A DNA stretch of 64,000 nucleotides from Hordeum vulgare subsp. vulgare (taxonomy: Eukaryota > Streptophyta > Magnoliopsida > Poales > Poaceae): NCBI RefSeq assembly GCF_904849725.1, contig NC_058524.1, forward strand, positions 547,277,763-547,341,762. Direction: 5' to 3'. The notes under the pieces are model-generated. The model saw nothing but the letters and a program-made list of their open reading frames with translations, did no database searches and was not told the origin of the DNA. Both the position numbers and the translations under genes were made by a program. Each line of letters opens with the position of its first letter. Position 1 is the first letter of the stretch. This document shows positions 1 to 9,800 of this stretch, in pieces.

Positions 1-682
1 ATGCAAGCATATTGAAGGCACATGGCACACAAGCGAACAGAAAGCAAGCGAGAAAAAGGGCGGACGGAAAAAGGCAAACAAAAAGGCAAATGTGAAATGG
101 GGGAGAGGAAAACGAGAGGCAACTCACAAAAAAGGTCAATGCAAGAGATGAGTTTGCGACACCTACTTGGATAGATCTTGACTTGATCTCTCCTCCCCGG
201 CAGGGGTGCCAAAAATCCTTCTGCTACTGCGACAACACACCTTCCCTGGCAACGGCGCTAGGAATCCTGCTGCTACGACTACGCCTATAGGGACTTCCTT
301 GGCAAATATGAAAAGGATTTCCCCGCGGACTTGGAGCCTTGCGTTGGTGTTCCCTTGAAGAGGAAAGGGTGATGTAGCACAACAGCGGTAAGTATTTCCC
401 TTAGTTTGAGAACCAAGGCATCAATCCAGTAGGAGGAGCATTCAAGTCACAAGTACCTGCACAAACATTAAGAGCTTGCACCCAACGCTATGAAGGGGTT
501 GTCAATCTCTTATAGATTGTTTGCAAAGCGAGAACTGAAAGCAACAAAGTAAACAAAGCAAAGTAAAAGTGAAAGTGGAGACGATAGTTGTGAATAGACC
601 CGGTGGCCGTAGTGTTCACTAGTGGCTTCTCTCATGAAAGCAAGTAGACGGTGGGTGAACGAATTACTGTCGAGCAATTGAT
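1..682 (-). mobile_element. Gypsy LTR retrotransposon fragment (Sabrina-like), internal/LTR junction
   Basis: The stretch resembles the PBS-proximal end of a Triticeae Gypsy LTR read on the minus strand. Two primer-binding-site-like segments stand about 49 bp apart: 194-211 (tccccggcaggggtgcca) and 243-260 (tccctggcaacggcgcta). To their right is LTR-type sequence, including the segment around 620-680 with gacggtgggtgaacgaa and gtcgagcaattgat. A related LTR lies at 53.4-54.96 kb in the same orientation. The resemblance stops near 682, where a different repeat begins, so the LTR is truncated. Family assignment is by recognition only. Confidence 0.55.
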
Positions 683-1150
683 CCCATCAGCCGGTCGATT
701 TCTACGATCATATAGTGCAAGTAGGGCGTAATGACGAGTTTCTGCAACTCCGTCTTTGTTTCAAAAATTGGACCAAAATATTTTGTTGCAAAAAATTTCT
801 ACAGCCTGACCTACGTTGCAAGTTTTTTGCAACATGACCTTTGTTGCAAAAAATTCTGCAACACGATCCTTGTTGCAGAAAATATTTTATAACAAAATCT
901 ATCGCAAAAAAAATATACGGACGTTTTCGCAACATGCTTTTTTGTTGCAAAAAAATTGCAACATAATCTATGTTGCAAAAGACTCGTCAGTCATTTTTTA
1001 ACCCGTCAGCCGGACGACGTAGCAGTGTGCTTATTTCCGCAACTGAAGCGTTGCTTCAGGATTTTGTATGATGGACAGATGCGACCGAGCTGGTGATCAA
1101 ACGGTGAACGCGTATGCATCGGACGGTTAAAAAAGTGGTGGATGGTTTCT
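683..1150. repeat. TTGCAAAAA / TTGCAACA degenerate short-repeat tract
   Basis: Between about 740 and 1000 short units of the form TTGCAAAAAATTCTGCAACA recur every 25-35 bp with loose spacing. It is followed by a tract near 1110-1150 with gcatcggacggttaaaaaag. The composition resembles two other tracts in the window, at 23.3-24.2 kb and 38.5-39.2 kb, that also combine TTTTTGC(T/A)(A/G)CAAC units with a terminal GACGGTT-like word. No coding capacity is credible. Confidence 0.4.
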
Positions 1151-1163
1151 ACAAATCCATCGG

Positions 1164-1308
1164 TAGATCTCACAAAGTTTCTAGAAACACGTGTTATAAC
1201 CGGTTGTTAATTTGTAGCCCGTTTCTCCTCTTCTCTCTTTTCCAACTCATTACAAATATATTATTTTAATTCTTACAACCCGTCTACATTATGCTATCGC
1301 ACTTGCTC
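1164..1308. mobile_element. Truncated Harbinger-type MITE (right half)
   Basis: This is the right half of the MITE family seen complete at 62167-62441. It shares the segment with acacgtgttataaccgg, the pyrimidine-rich stretch, the tattattttaattcttaca block and the terminal acttgctc followed by TAA. The left TIR is missing. Confidence 0.55.
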
Positions 1309-1311
1309 TAA

Positions 1312-2184
1312 GCTCACTAGCTAGTGCTTTCTAAAAACAAGATAGGCTACTCCTTTGTGCATGGGCGAGTTGACACTAAAAATGTGTGAAAGCCAACAGC
1401 TAGTTGTGCACACAAGCCTAGGTGACCACTCATCGAAGATAGACAAACCTGGCAACACTGTGCGCCGCGGTATAGTAGTATTAGGCTTGGCTGATCAGAC
1501 AGCGGAGTGTTCGGACAATCCGACGGTCTAACGCGCGGCGGACGCCAGCGCTAAAATCAGTCGGATGATTTCAAGACTTTCCTTTAAGTATGGTCATAGT
1601 CACTTTATGGCCCTCTGGTTGTCTCGCTAGATTCACCCTGTCTTTTGTTAATTGCGGGAGCCATGACGGACGGCTCGTCTCGTAGGAGGATCAGCCATGT
1701 GCATGAGTTTTCTCCAGGCCTTTTTGCTTATTTAAACAAGCTGAGTTTTGTGAGCCTTTTCTTTTCTTTTTTAACCGACGTAAAGAAAGATGGGGTCTAA
1801 AGATGCCACGCTGCTAGCTTTGTGCATGTTTTGTCATTTGTTCACTATAGCTTCTAGGGGTAATAAGTTCTTTCTTTTTTCTTTTTCTTTTTTGCGGGTG
1901 AGGGCTAAGCTCATTTTAATTTCTTTTTCTTTTTATCTTCTTCTCATGATGTATCGTTGTAATTTTTTTCTGTTTTTCTTTCTTATTTCACTATATAGAG
2001 TAGACAATTGTTTCCCTATTTTCTCTTTTTCTTGACTTTAGTATATTTACTTTGCTTTAGAAGAAAATTCATTTGTTACTGGATATTTCAAATTGATTGT
2101 TTAGGTTTTTAGTTTTGCAAAAAATGTCTCTTATTTTTAAAAAAAAATACCCATGTGAACACAATAATGAACTTGAGATTGGAA
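1312..2184. other. Intergenic stretch without a recognised feature
   Basis: The first part (to about 1700) is mixed-composition DNA and the second (1740-2180) is T-rich. Short open frames here are low-complexity and have no recognisable protein similarity. I see nothing that supports a gene. Confidence 0.5.
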
Positions 2185-4915
2185 AAAAGGGGCCGCAACT
2201 CTGCTCAGGAGGGGGAGTTGTCGGGGTCACTTGCATGTTCACCACTAGACGTGCAACTGTAAATGTTATGACCTGAATGCAACTGGATGTTTTCATGAGG
2301 GCACGTAACTGCATGTTTTCAAGGTGGGGTCACAACTGCACATTTTCAGGATGAGTTGCAACTGCATGTTTTTAAGACGGGATCGTAACTGCATGTTTAC
2401 AAGGTGGGCCGCAATTGCATGTGTTTTTTAAGAGGGTCGCAACTGCATGTTTGTAAGATGAGTCGCAATTGCATGTTTTTAAGATGGGTCGTAATTGTAT
2501 ACCCTCGATGGGGGGTTGTCGCAATTGCACGCTTCCATGGGTTTGATGTAATTGCATGCCTTCAACAGGGTTGCTGCAATTGCATGTCTTTTTGATGGGG
2601 GTTGCAATTACATGCCTTCCAAGGTTTTGCCGCATTTTCACGTCTTATAGGGGTTTGTCGCAATTGCATGCATACGACGGAACCAGTGCAATTTTGTACC
2701 TTCGATGGGGGTTGTCGCAACTGGATGCGTTCCACGTGGTTGTCAACTGCACACCTTCCACGATTTTTGGTGTAATTGCATGCCTTTCACTGGGTTGCTG
2801 CAACTGCATGCCTTCGACGGGGTTGTTCCAACTGCATCTGCTCCACGTGTTTTGTTCCAACTGTATGTACAAATGCATGCCTCCAAAGGAGTTTGTTGGA
2901 ATTGCATGTCGTCGAGGCATTTTGTTGCAACTGTATGCCTGTAAGGGTTTTGGGCCAAGTATATGTCGAAAATGGAGAAGTGCAATATAATAAACACCTT
3001 TGGTTATATATATGATGTAATGCACTTTTTGTGCGAATACTGGTGTTTTGAATGTGTTTTTTATATGATTTATGCTAATGCCTTCAATGGGGTCGCTGCA
3101 ATTGCATGCGTGCAACAGGGTCGCCGCAACTGCATGCGTGTAATGGTGTCGCCGCAATTCGCATGCCTCCCAACTGATGTTGTTTGTTGTTGATGTTGAT
3201 GTGACCGCGTGCCTGCCGTAACTCCACGCCCTCCCATGTTTTTTTTGCCGCAATAGCATGCCTTCCAATTGATGTTGTTTGTTGTTCTTGATGATGTGAC
3301 CGCGTGCCCGCTGTAACTGCATGCCCTCCCATGTGTTTTTTTCCGCAACTACATGCCTTCAACGGGGGTCACCGCAACTGCATGCCTGCAACGGGATCGC
3401 CGCAACTGCATGGCTTCGATGGGTTTTGCCGCAATTGCATGCCTTCCAATTGATGTTGTTTGTTATTGTTGTTGATGTGACCGCGTGCCCGCCGTAACTG
3501 CATGCCCTCCCATATTTTTTTCCGCAACTACATGCCTTCAACGGGGATCGCCGCAATTGCATGTCTGCAACGGGGTCGCCGCAACTTCATGTCTTCGATG
3601 GGTTTTGCCGCAATTGCATGCCTTTCAATGGATGTTGTTTGTTGTTCTTGATGATGTGACCGCGTGCCCGCTGTAACTGTATGCCCTCCCATGTGTTTTT
3701 TCCGCAACTACATGCCTTCAACGGGGGTCACCGCAAGTGCATGCCTGCAACAGGGTCGCCGCAACTGCATGGCTTCGATGGGGTTTGCCGCAATTGCATG
3801 CCCTCCAATTGATGTTGTTTGTTGTTGTTGTTGATGTGACCGCGTGCTCGCTGTAACTGTATGCCCTCCCATGTTTTTTCCCGCAACTACATGCCTTCAA
3901 CGGGGATCGCCGCAATTGCATGTCTGCAACGGGGTCGCCGCAACTGCATGTCTTTGATGGGGTTTGCCGCAATTGCATGCCTTTCAATAGATGTTGTTTG
4001 TTGTTGTTGATGATGTGACCGCGTGCCCGCCGTAACTGCATGCCCTCCCATGTGTTTTTTTCCGCAACTACATGCCTTCAACGGGGATCGCCGCAATTGC
4101 ATGTCTGCAACGGGGTCGCCGCAACTGCATGTCTTCGATGGGGTTTGCCGCAATTGCATGCCTTCCAATTGATGTTGTTTGTTGTTGTTGATGATGTGAC
4201 CACGTGCCCGCCGTAACTGCATGCCCTCCCATGTGTTTTTTTCCGCAACTACATGCCTTCAACGGGGATCGCCGCAATTGCATGTTTGCAACGGGGTCGC
4301 CGCAACTGCATGTCTTCGATGGGGTTTGCCGCAATTGCATGCCTTTCAATTGATGTTGTTTGTTGTTGTTGTTGATGTGACCGCGTGCCCGCCGTAACTG
4401 CACGCCCTCCCATGTGTTTTTTTCCGCAACTACATGCCTTCAACGGGGATCGCCGCAATTGCATGTCTGCAACGGGGTCGCCGCAACTGCATGTCTTCGA
4501 TGGGGTTTGCCGCAATTGCATGCCTTCCAATTGATGTTGTTTGTTGTTGTTGTTGTTGATGTGACCGCGTGCCCGCCGTAACTGCATGCCCTCCCATGTG
4601 TTTTTTTCCGCAACTGCATGCCTTCAACGGGGATCGCCGCAATTGCATGTCTGCAATGGGGTCGCCGCAACTGCATGTCTTCGATGGGGTTTGCCGCAAT
4701 TGCATGCCTTCCAATTGACGTTGTTTGTTGTTGTTGTTGATGTGACCGCGTGCCCGCCGTAACTGCATGCCCCCCATGTGTTTTTTCCGCAACTACATGC
4801 CTTCAACGGGGATCGCCGCAAATTGCATGTCTGCAACGGGATCGCCGCAACTGCATGTCTTCGATGGGGTTTGCCGCAATTGCATGCCTTTCAATGGGGT
4901 TTGCCGCAAAAAAAC
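2185..4915. repeat. Minisatellite-like tandem array built on a CGCAACTGCATG monomer
   Basis: The whole interval is made of a roughly 25-35 bp unit whose core is CGCAA(C/T)TGCATG followed by a spacer such as cttcaacggggtcgc or tttttaagatggg. The left third (2185-3170) is degenerate and irregular. The right part is arranged as a regular higher-order repeat. Overlapping open frames across this region, in several frames and on both strands, result from the repeat and are not genes. Scattered related units (gtcgggtcgtaactac type) continue at about 5160-5235. Confidence 0.9.
3170..4910. repeat. Higher-order tandem repeat, period about 180 bp, about 9-10 copies
   Basis: The marker segment gatgttgtttgttgtt recurs at about 3267, 3447, 3627, 3807, 3987, 4167, 4347, 4529 and 4711, giving a period of 179-182 bp. 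Each copy contains about five CGCAA(C/T)T(G/A)CATG cores plus one (GTT)n-containing segment and one gtgaccgcgtgcccgc segment. Copy-to-copy length changes come mainly from the GTT microsatellite. Neighbouring copies are much more alike here than monomers outside the block. Confidence 0.9.
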
Positions 4916-5639
4916 ATAAAGGGTTCATGAGGTTTTTGCATTTCTTATTTTTTTCCCTAGCATGCAGTCGGGTCGTAAGAACAAATTGAGCAAATATGGA
5001 TAGCGAATAAACCTTGCTTCAGAAATAGAAAAACGAAAAAATAGGAAGGCCACAAGTGTTACCTTGGGTGTTGTAGTTAGTGATACTCGACAGATCAATC
5101 TGGGTTGGTTCTTTTGATTTTCTCAATTTGCTCGTCTATCTCAATACGCAAGTACAAGTTTGAAGTCGGGTCGTAACTACAAGTTTCATAGTCGGGTCAC
5201 AGCTCTGAATTTTCATAGTCGAGTCACAACAACAAACCCCATCATTTAGAAAGATGATGATTTTTCAATAAAATAAAAAAACATGAGACAAGACCGGGAT
5301 TGATCTTTTCGCCAGAGGCATCATGCTGGTGACTACTGCTAAACTAAATCAAAACTAAAAAAGCAAAAACACTCGTTTTTAAGACAGCAAAGAGAACACT
5401 CCATAAATGCGTTATGACAACTAAAATTATGTTGTACATGCCAGCCGAGTAAGATGTATATACTTTTCTTATGGGTTAGTATGTTTGCTCTAGCCACCGG
5501 CGACAAGAGTAGTAAAAAGGCCAAGCCCAAAAAAGCAATACGGCATGTGCAAATCATGGGAAGAATAAAAAAAGCCAACCAACATATATGATGATGTCAT
5601 GTGAATGAGACCATAGATAAATCTTAGCTAGCTGAGTTC
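4916..5639. other. Intergenic stretch, no gene seen
   Basis: It holds a fading edge of the tandem array (to about 5235) and then AT-rich DNA. No open frame has recognisable similarity. Confidence 0.5.
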
Positions 5640-5697
5640 TAGGTGCTCTCTATTTTAATCCTTACAACCTGCTGACTGTACCTTATTATACTTGCTC
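5640..5697. mobile_element. Harbinger-type MITE remnant (right end)
   Basis: The segment ttttaatccttacaacctgc through acttgctc matches the right end of the MITE at 62167-62441. It abuts a second copy that starts at about 5698. Confidence 0.5.
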
Positions 5698-6074
5698 CTA
5701 ATAGTACACCCAACTGCTGGCTATATGATGTTGACACGTCATCTATAGTCAAGCTTATAGCCCACAAGTACAATAAGCAGATGTAAATAAGTACTACTCC
5801 CTCCGTTCCTAAATATAAGTTTTTTAAGATATTTCACTAATAGTCTACATACGGAGTAAAATGAGTGAATCTACACTCTAAAGTATGTTTATATACATCC
5901 GTATGTAGTCCACTAATGAAATCTCGCCCACTATCCTCTCTCACAAAGTGTCTAGGAACACGTGTTACAGCCGGCTGTTAGTTTGTACCTTGTTTTTCTT
6001 TTTTCTTCTAACTCATCATAAATATATTATTTTAAATCTTACAGCTCGCCTACGTTATCTTATTGTACTTGACC
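5698..6074. mobile_element. Harbinger-type MITE copy A, interrupted by a Stowaway MITE
   Basis: Left half 5698-5796 (gctggctata, gtcatctatag, cttatagccca) and right half 5926-6074 (gcccac, ctcacaaagtgtctagg, ttaaatcttacag, ttattgtacttg) correspond to the two halves of the complete MITE at 62167-62441. The break between them is filled by a Stowaway element. Both outer ends are damaged, so no TSD can be read. Confidence 0.6.
5797..5925. mobile_element. Stowaway (Tc1/Mariner) MITE, right TIR lost
   Basis: It begins CTCCCTCCGTTCCTAAATAT after a TA at 5795-5796 and has the internal ctacatacggagtaaaatga and acatccgtatgtag blocks of the same family as the complete element at 22874-23032. The right terminal inverted repeat is absent. 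The element breaks directly into Harbinger MITE sequence. Confidence 0.75.
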
Positions 6075-6572
6075 TTGGCCACGCCAGATCTGACATCGGC
6101 CTGCACGTAGAAGCACCCGGAAGGGCCCCAAAATCGCTAGAAAAGGAAAGCCACTCTGGCCCTTGGCCGACGGACGTAAAGAAGGCAGTACAAACCGCGG
6201 CGGAGGAGACGACGTAGTAGTGCTAGCGGCGAACGGCTCACGCTCAGCAGCCTCCCCACTTCCCTCCCCAGGACGACCGCCGCGGCCACGGACGCCGACC
6301 GCCGGCGGCACCGAAGCAGTGAACTGAACCCCAGGTCGGCCAAACCCACCCAGAGACAGGGAGAAAGTGGAACGAGCAGACCACCGACGTGCACGCACCC
6401 GGCCAAACGGGTCAATCGATCGATCGACCGTTCCGAAAAAACCAAACATACAGGTGAATCCGCACCCACCGCCGCCGCCCGCACACGCATTGAACATCGA
6501 CACCGCCAGCGGGACCCACGGCCGGCGCCCGCGCCGACTCCGGCCCGTGGCCCGTAGGAGATTTCGCCGCTG

Positions 6573-6582
6573 TTTAAAAATA
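6573..6582 (+). promoter_or_regulatory. Possible TATA box of the aspartic protease gene
   Basis: TTTAAAAATA lies 231 bp upstream of the ATG in an otherwise very GC-rich stretch (about 6100-6812), which is the usual layout for a grass gene start. Transcription would begin near 6610. This is inferred from position and composition only. Confidence 0.35.
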
Positions 6583-6812
6583 CGTGCGCCCTCCCGATTT
6601 CGATGTCTCCGTCCGTCGGTCGTCGCCTCGCCTCGTTTCCTCCACCGGCCTTCCCATCACTTCTTTTCGTCGTCCCTCGGCTCCCCACTTTCCCGCTGCC
6701 TTAACGCGGACAGTTCTGACTTCTCCCGCAGTCTTCTCTCCCTCCTCTTCGCTGCCGCAAGCGGCCGGCGGATCAGCCAAGCGAGCTAGCGAAGCGAAGC
6801 AAGGCCCGGCGG

Positions 6813-9800
6813 ATGGGGCCGCCTCGCGGTCGCCTGGCCCTCCTCCTCCTCGCGCTGTCGGCGGCGCTCGCCCCCGGCCGCGCGGCCGCCACCGGCGTCT
6901 TCGAGGTGCGCCGCAAGTTCCCGCGCCACGACGGGAGCGGCAAGCACCTGGCGAACCTCCGGGCGCACGACGCTCGCCGCCACGGCCGCTCCCTCGCCGC
7001 CGCCGTCGACCTGCCCCTCGGCGGCAACGGCCTCCCCACCGAGACCGGGTAATAACCAATCGATTCACGCGTCGCTCCTTTTACTGTAGCGTGCGGTTTC
7101 CCCTCTCGCTCTCCGGCGGGCGCGCCTGACTGCTGGCAAGTGCTGCAGGCTCTACTTCACGCAGATTGGGATCGGCACGCCGGCCAAGAGCTACTACGTG
7201 CAGGTGGACACCGGCAGCGACATACTCTGGGTCAACTGCGTCTTCTGCGACACCTGCCCCCGCAAGAGCGGCCTCGGGGTACTCCCATCTCTTCCGTTTC
7301 CCCTGCAATTTCTCTGCTCTGTTCTGCTCTTCGGATTCGATCCATGCTCGGGCGTTAGCGTTTTCATTTGGTTCCTCAATCCTGACGACCGGCCGTGGTG
7401 GGGGGTTGTAGATAGAGCTGACGCTGTACGACCCGAGTGGATCGTCGAGCGGCACCGGGGTCACGTGCGGCCAGGACTTCTGCGTCGCTACTCACGGCGG
7501 CGTGATCCCGTCCTGCGTCCCCGCCGCGCCGTGCCAGTACAGCATCTCATACGGAGACGGCAGCTCCACCACTGGGTTCTTCGTCACGGACTTCTTGCAG
7601 TACAACCAGGTGTCCGGCAATAGCCAGACCACCTTGGCCAACACAAGCATTACGTTTGGGTACGCTCTCTGGGAAACACTTTTAACTCTATTTCCTCTGG
7701 CAGCGGGCTGGAAGCTGGTACTGATTTTGGCTTCATTTGTAGGTGTGGTGCTAAGATTGGTGGAGATTTGGGGTCGTCAAGCCAGGCCCTTGACGGGATT
7801 CTTGGATTTGGTCAGTCAAATTCGTCCATGCTGTCACAGTTAGCGGCTGCAGGAAAAGTGAGGAAGGTCTTCGCACATTGCTTGGACACCATAAATGGTG
7901 GAGGAATTTTCGCTATTGGGGATGTCGTGCAGCCGAAAGTGAGCACAACGCCGTTGGTGCCCGGCATGTAAGTCATCTAACTGTCCATGTTTACTTCCTT
8001 CGGATGTTTCTTCATGATTCCTTGGTGTGTGCTCTGTGCTGATGATGTCGTGCTAGTAGATGATATGAATCTATGGAGCTATGGAGACAGAGTTTGGAAT
8101 CCATGGTGTTTAGACTTAATAGGAACAAGACCGAGTACATGAGGTGTGACTTTAGTGGTGTTGGATGCGATCTGGTTTCTAAGATGCCACACCAGGAAAA
8201 CCAAATGTAACTTAACCAAGAGATCTAGTTTCTAGCATGCCACATCAGATAGATATTTTGTTGAATCTCCATGTATGACACTTCCGACTGTTCATGTGCC
8301 TCAAATTATTTAAAAATGTATTGATAATTAGCTCCTACTAACTGTATGTCAGTTAATTGTTTCTGCAACTATTTTGTTATGTCTATCACAGTTCAGCCAC
8401 AGGCATAGTTTAGTAGTAAGAGTCTAGGGCAAACCACCCATCTTTAGACATAATTTAGGAGATTAGTCAAGGACAAATATTTTTTTTATCATAATGTAAT
8501 TTAAAAAAAGATACATTGGTTGTACATTTAAAGCATACTTTTGCCATGTAAGTCATTGATTTTTTTTGTATTTGTGACATCCTATGAGAACTTTCTTTGT
8601 AGGCCGCATTACAATGTCAACTTGGAAGCAATTGATGTTGGTGGTGTTAAATTACAGCTTCCAACAAATATTTTTGATATAGGGGAAAGTAAAGGTACCA
8701 TTATTGACAGTGGAACAACATTGGCATATCTACCAGGGGTGGTTTATAATGCTATAATGTCTAAGGTATGGAAGCTTCTATGTGAACCAATTCTTGCAGC
8801 GGAGGGCTTGTGTCCTAAGCATCATATCTTCTTCACTTATTGTTCGTTTATAGGTATTTGCTCAGTATGGGGATATGCCCTTAAAAAATGATCAAGATTT
8901 CCAATGTTTCCGGTATTCTGGAAGGTATGCTCACTTCTCGATTGTGGCCTTATGCACAACACGAAGGGATTATCTCCTCATGTGGTCTCTTTTTTCTATT
9001 AAACAAGAGACTAAGGCGAATGAATATCATGATTAAAATAAAGATTGTTGTTCTGATATTTTTATCTTCCTATGTTTCTAATGCTTCTGCCCAACTTTTT
9101 GCAGTGTAGACGATGGATTTCCTATAATCACCTTTCACTTTGAGGGCGGCCTTCCACTGAATATTCATCCACATGACTATCTTTTCCAAAATGGGGTAAT
9201 AAACCATTGCTCTGGTCTGTTTCTACTTTCTAGGAAAATGTATAACTAGCAGCATTACATCTACAATTTAAGCGCACAACTCAATTGTTGTCATGCTTAC
9301 TTTCTCCATGATTTGTTTAGTCTTGTGTTTTTAAGAAAGTCTACTTAACAATTTGTTGAACTGCATCAACAAACTTTTCAACTGGCCACACACACACACA
9401 CACACACGCGCGCGCGCGCGGAATTTCATGCCTCTATGTTTGCTGGCATTCTTAAGGTTGACATAACAATTTATGCTTTGCTCCTTTTACTTCATTCCAT
9501 GATTTCTTGCTTTCTGACTGTACAAAATGTCATGAGGCTTTCTATGTTCTGAGTAGTCGATATATATTCCTATTCCATACCTTGGGTGTTGGTGATATGC
9601 TTGGAGCCTTGGAGTGTGCTTGTGACTCATATTACCTCTTATGTCCTATATGGTGTATATCACAAACTCATAGTGAGTTACATTTATGTAGTTTCAATTT
9701 GACCCTGTGTTTTATTTATCTTCGGTGTCACGTACTCATAATATTGTACCATGCTTGCCTGTTGAACTGTCTTCAGTTTCAGAAGTATGTTCAGTTAGTT

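Noticed and set aside
2372..4836. Many overlapping Cys/His-rich open frames such as those with MQLRRARGH on the minus strand
   Set aside because: They are translations of the tandem repeat, present in several frames at once because the 180-bp period keeps frames open. There is no domain and no gene structure.
6060..7068. Arg/Gly/Pro-rich frames of up to 183 residues around the protease start, mostly on the minus strand
   Set aside because: They are shadow frames of a GC-rich promoter and first exons. The plus-strand protease exons explain the conservation and splice signals.
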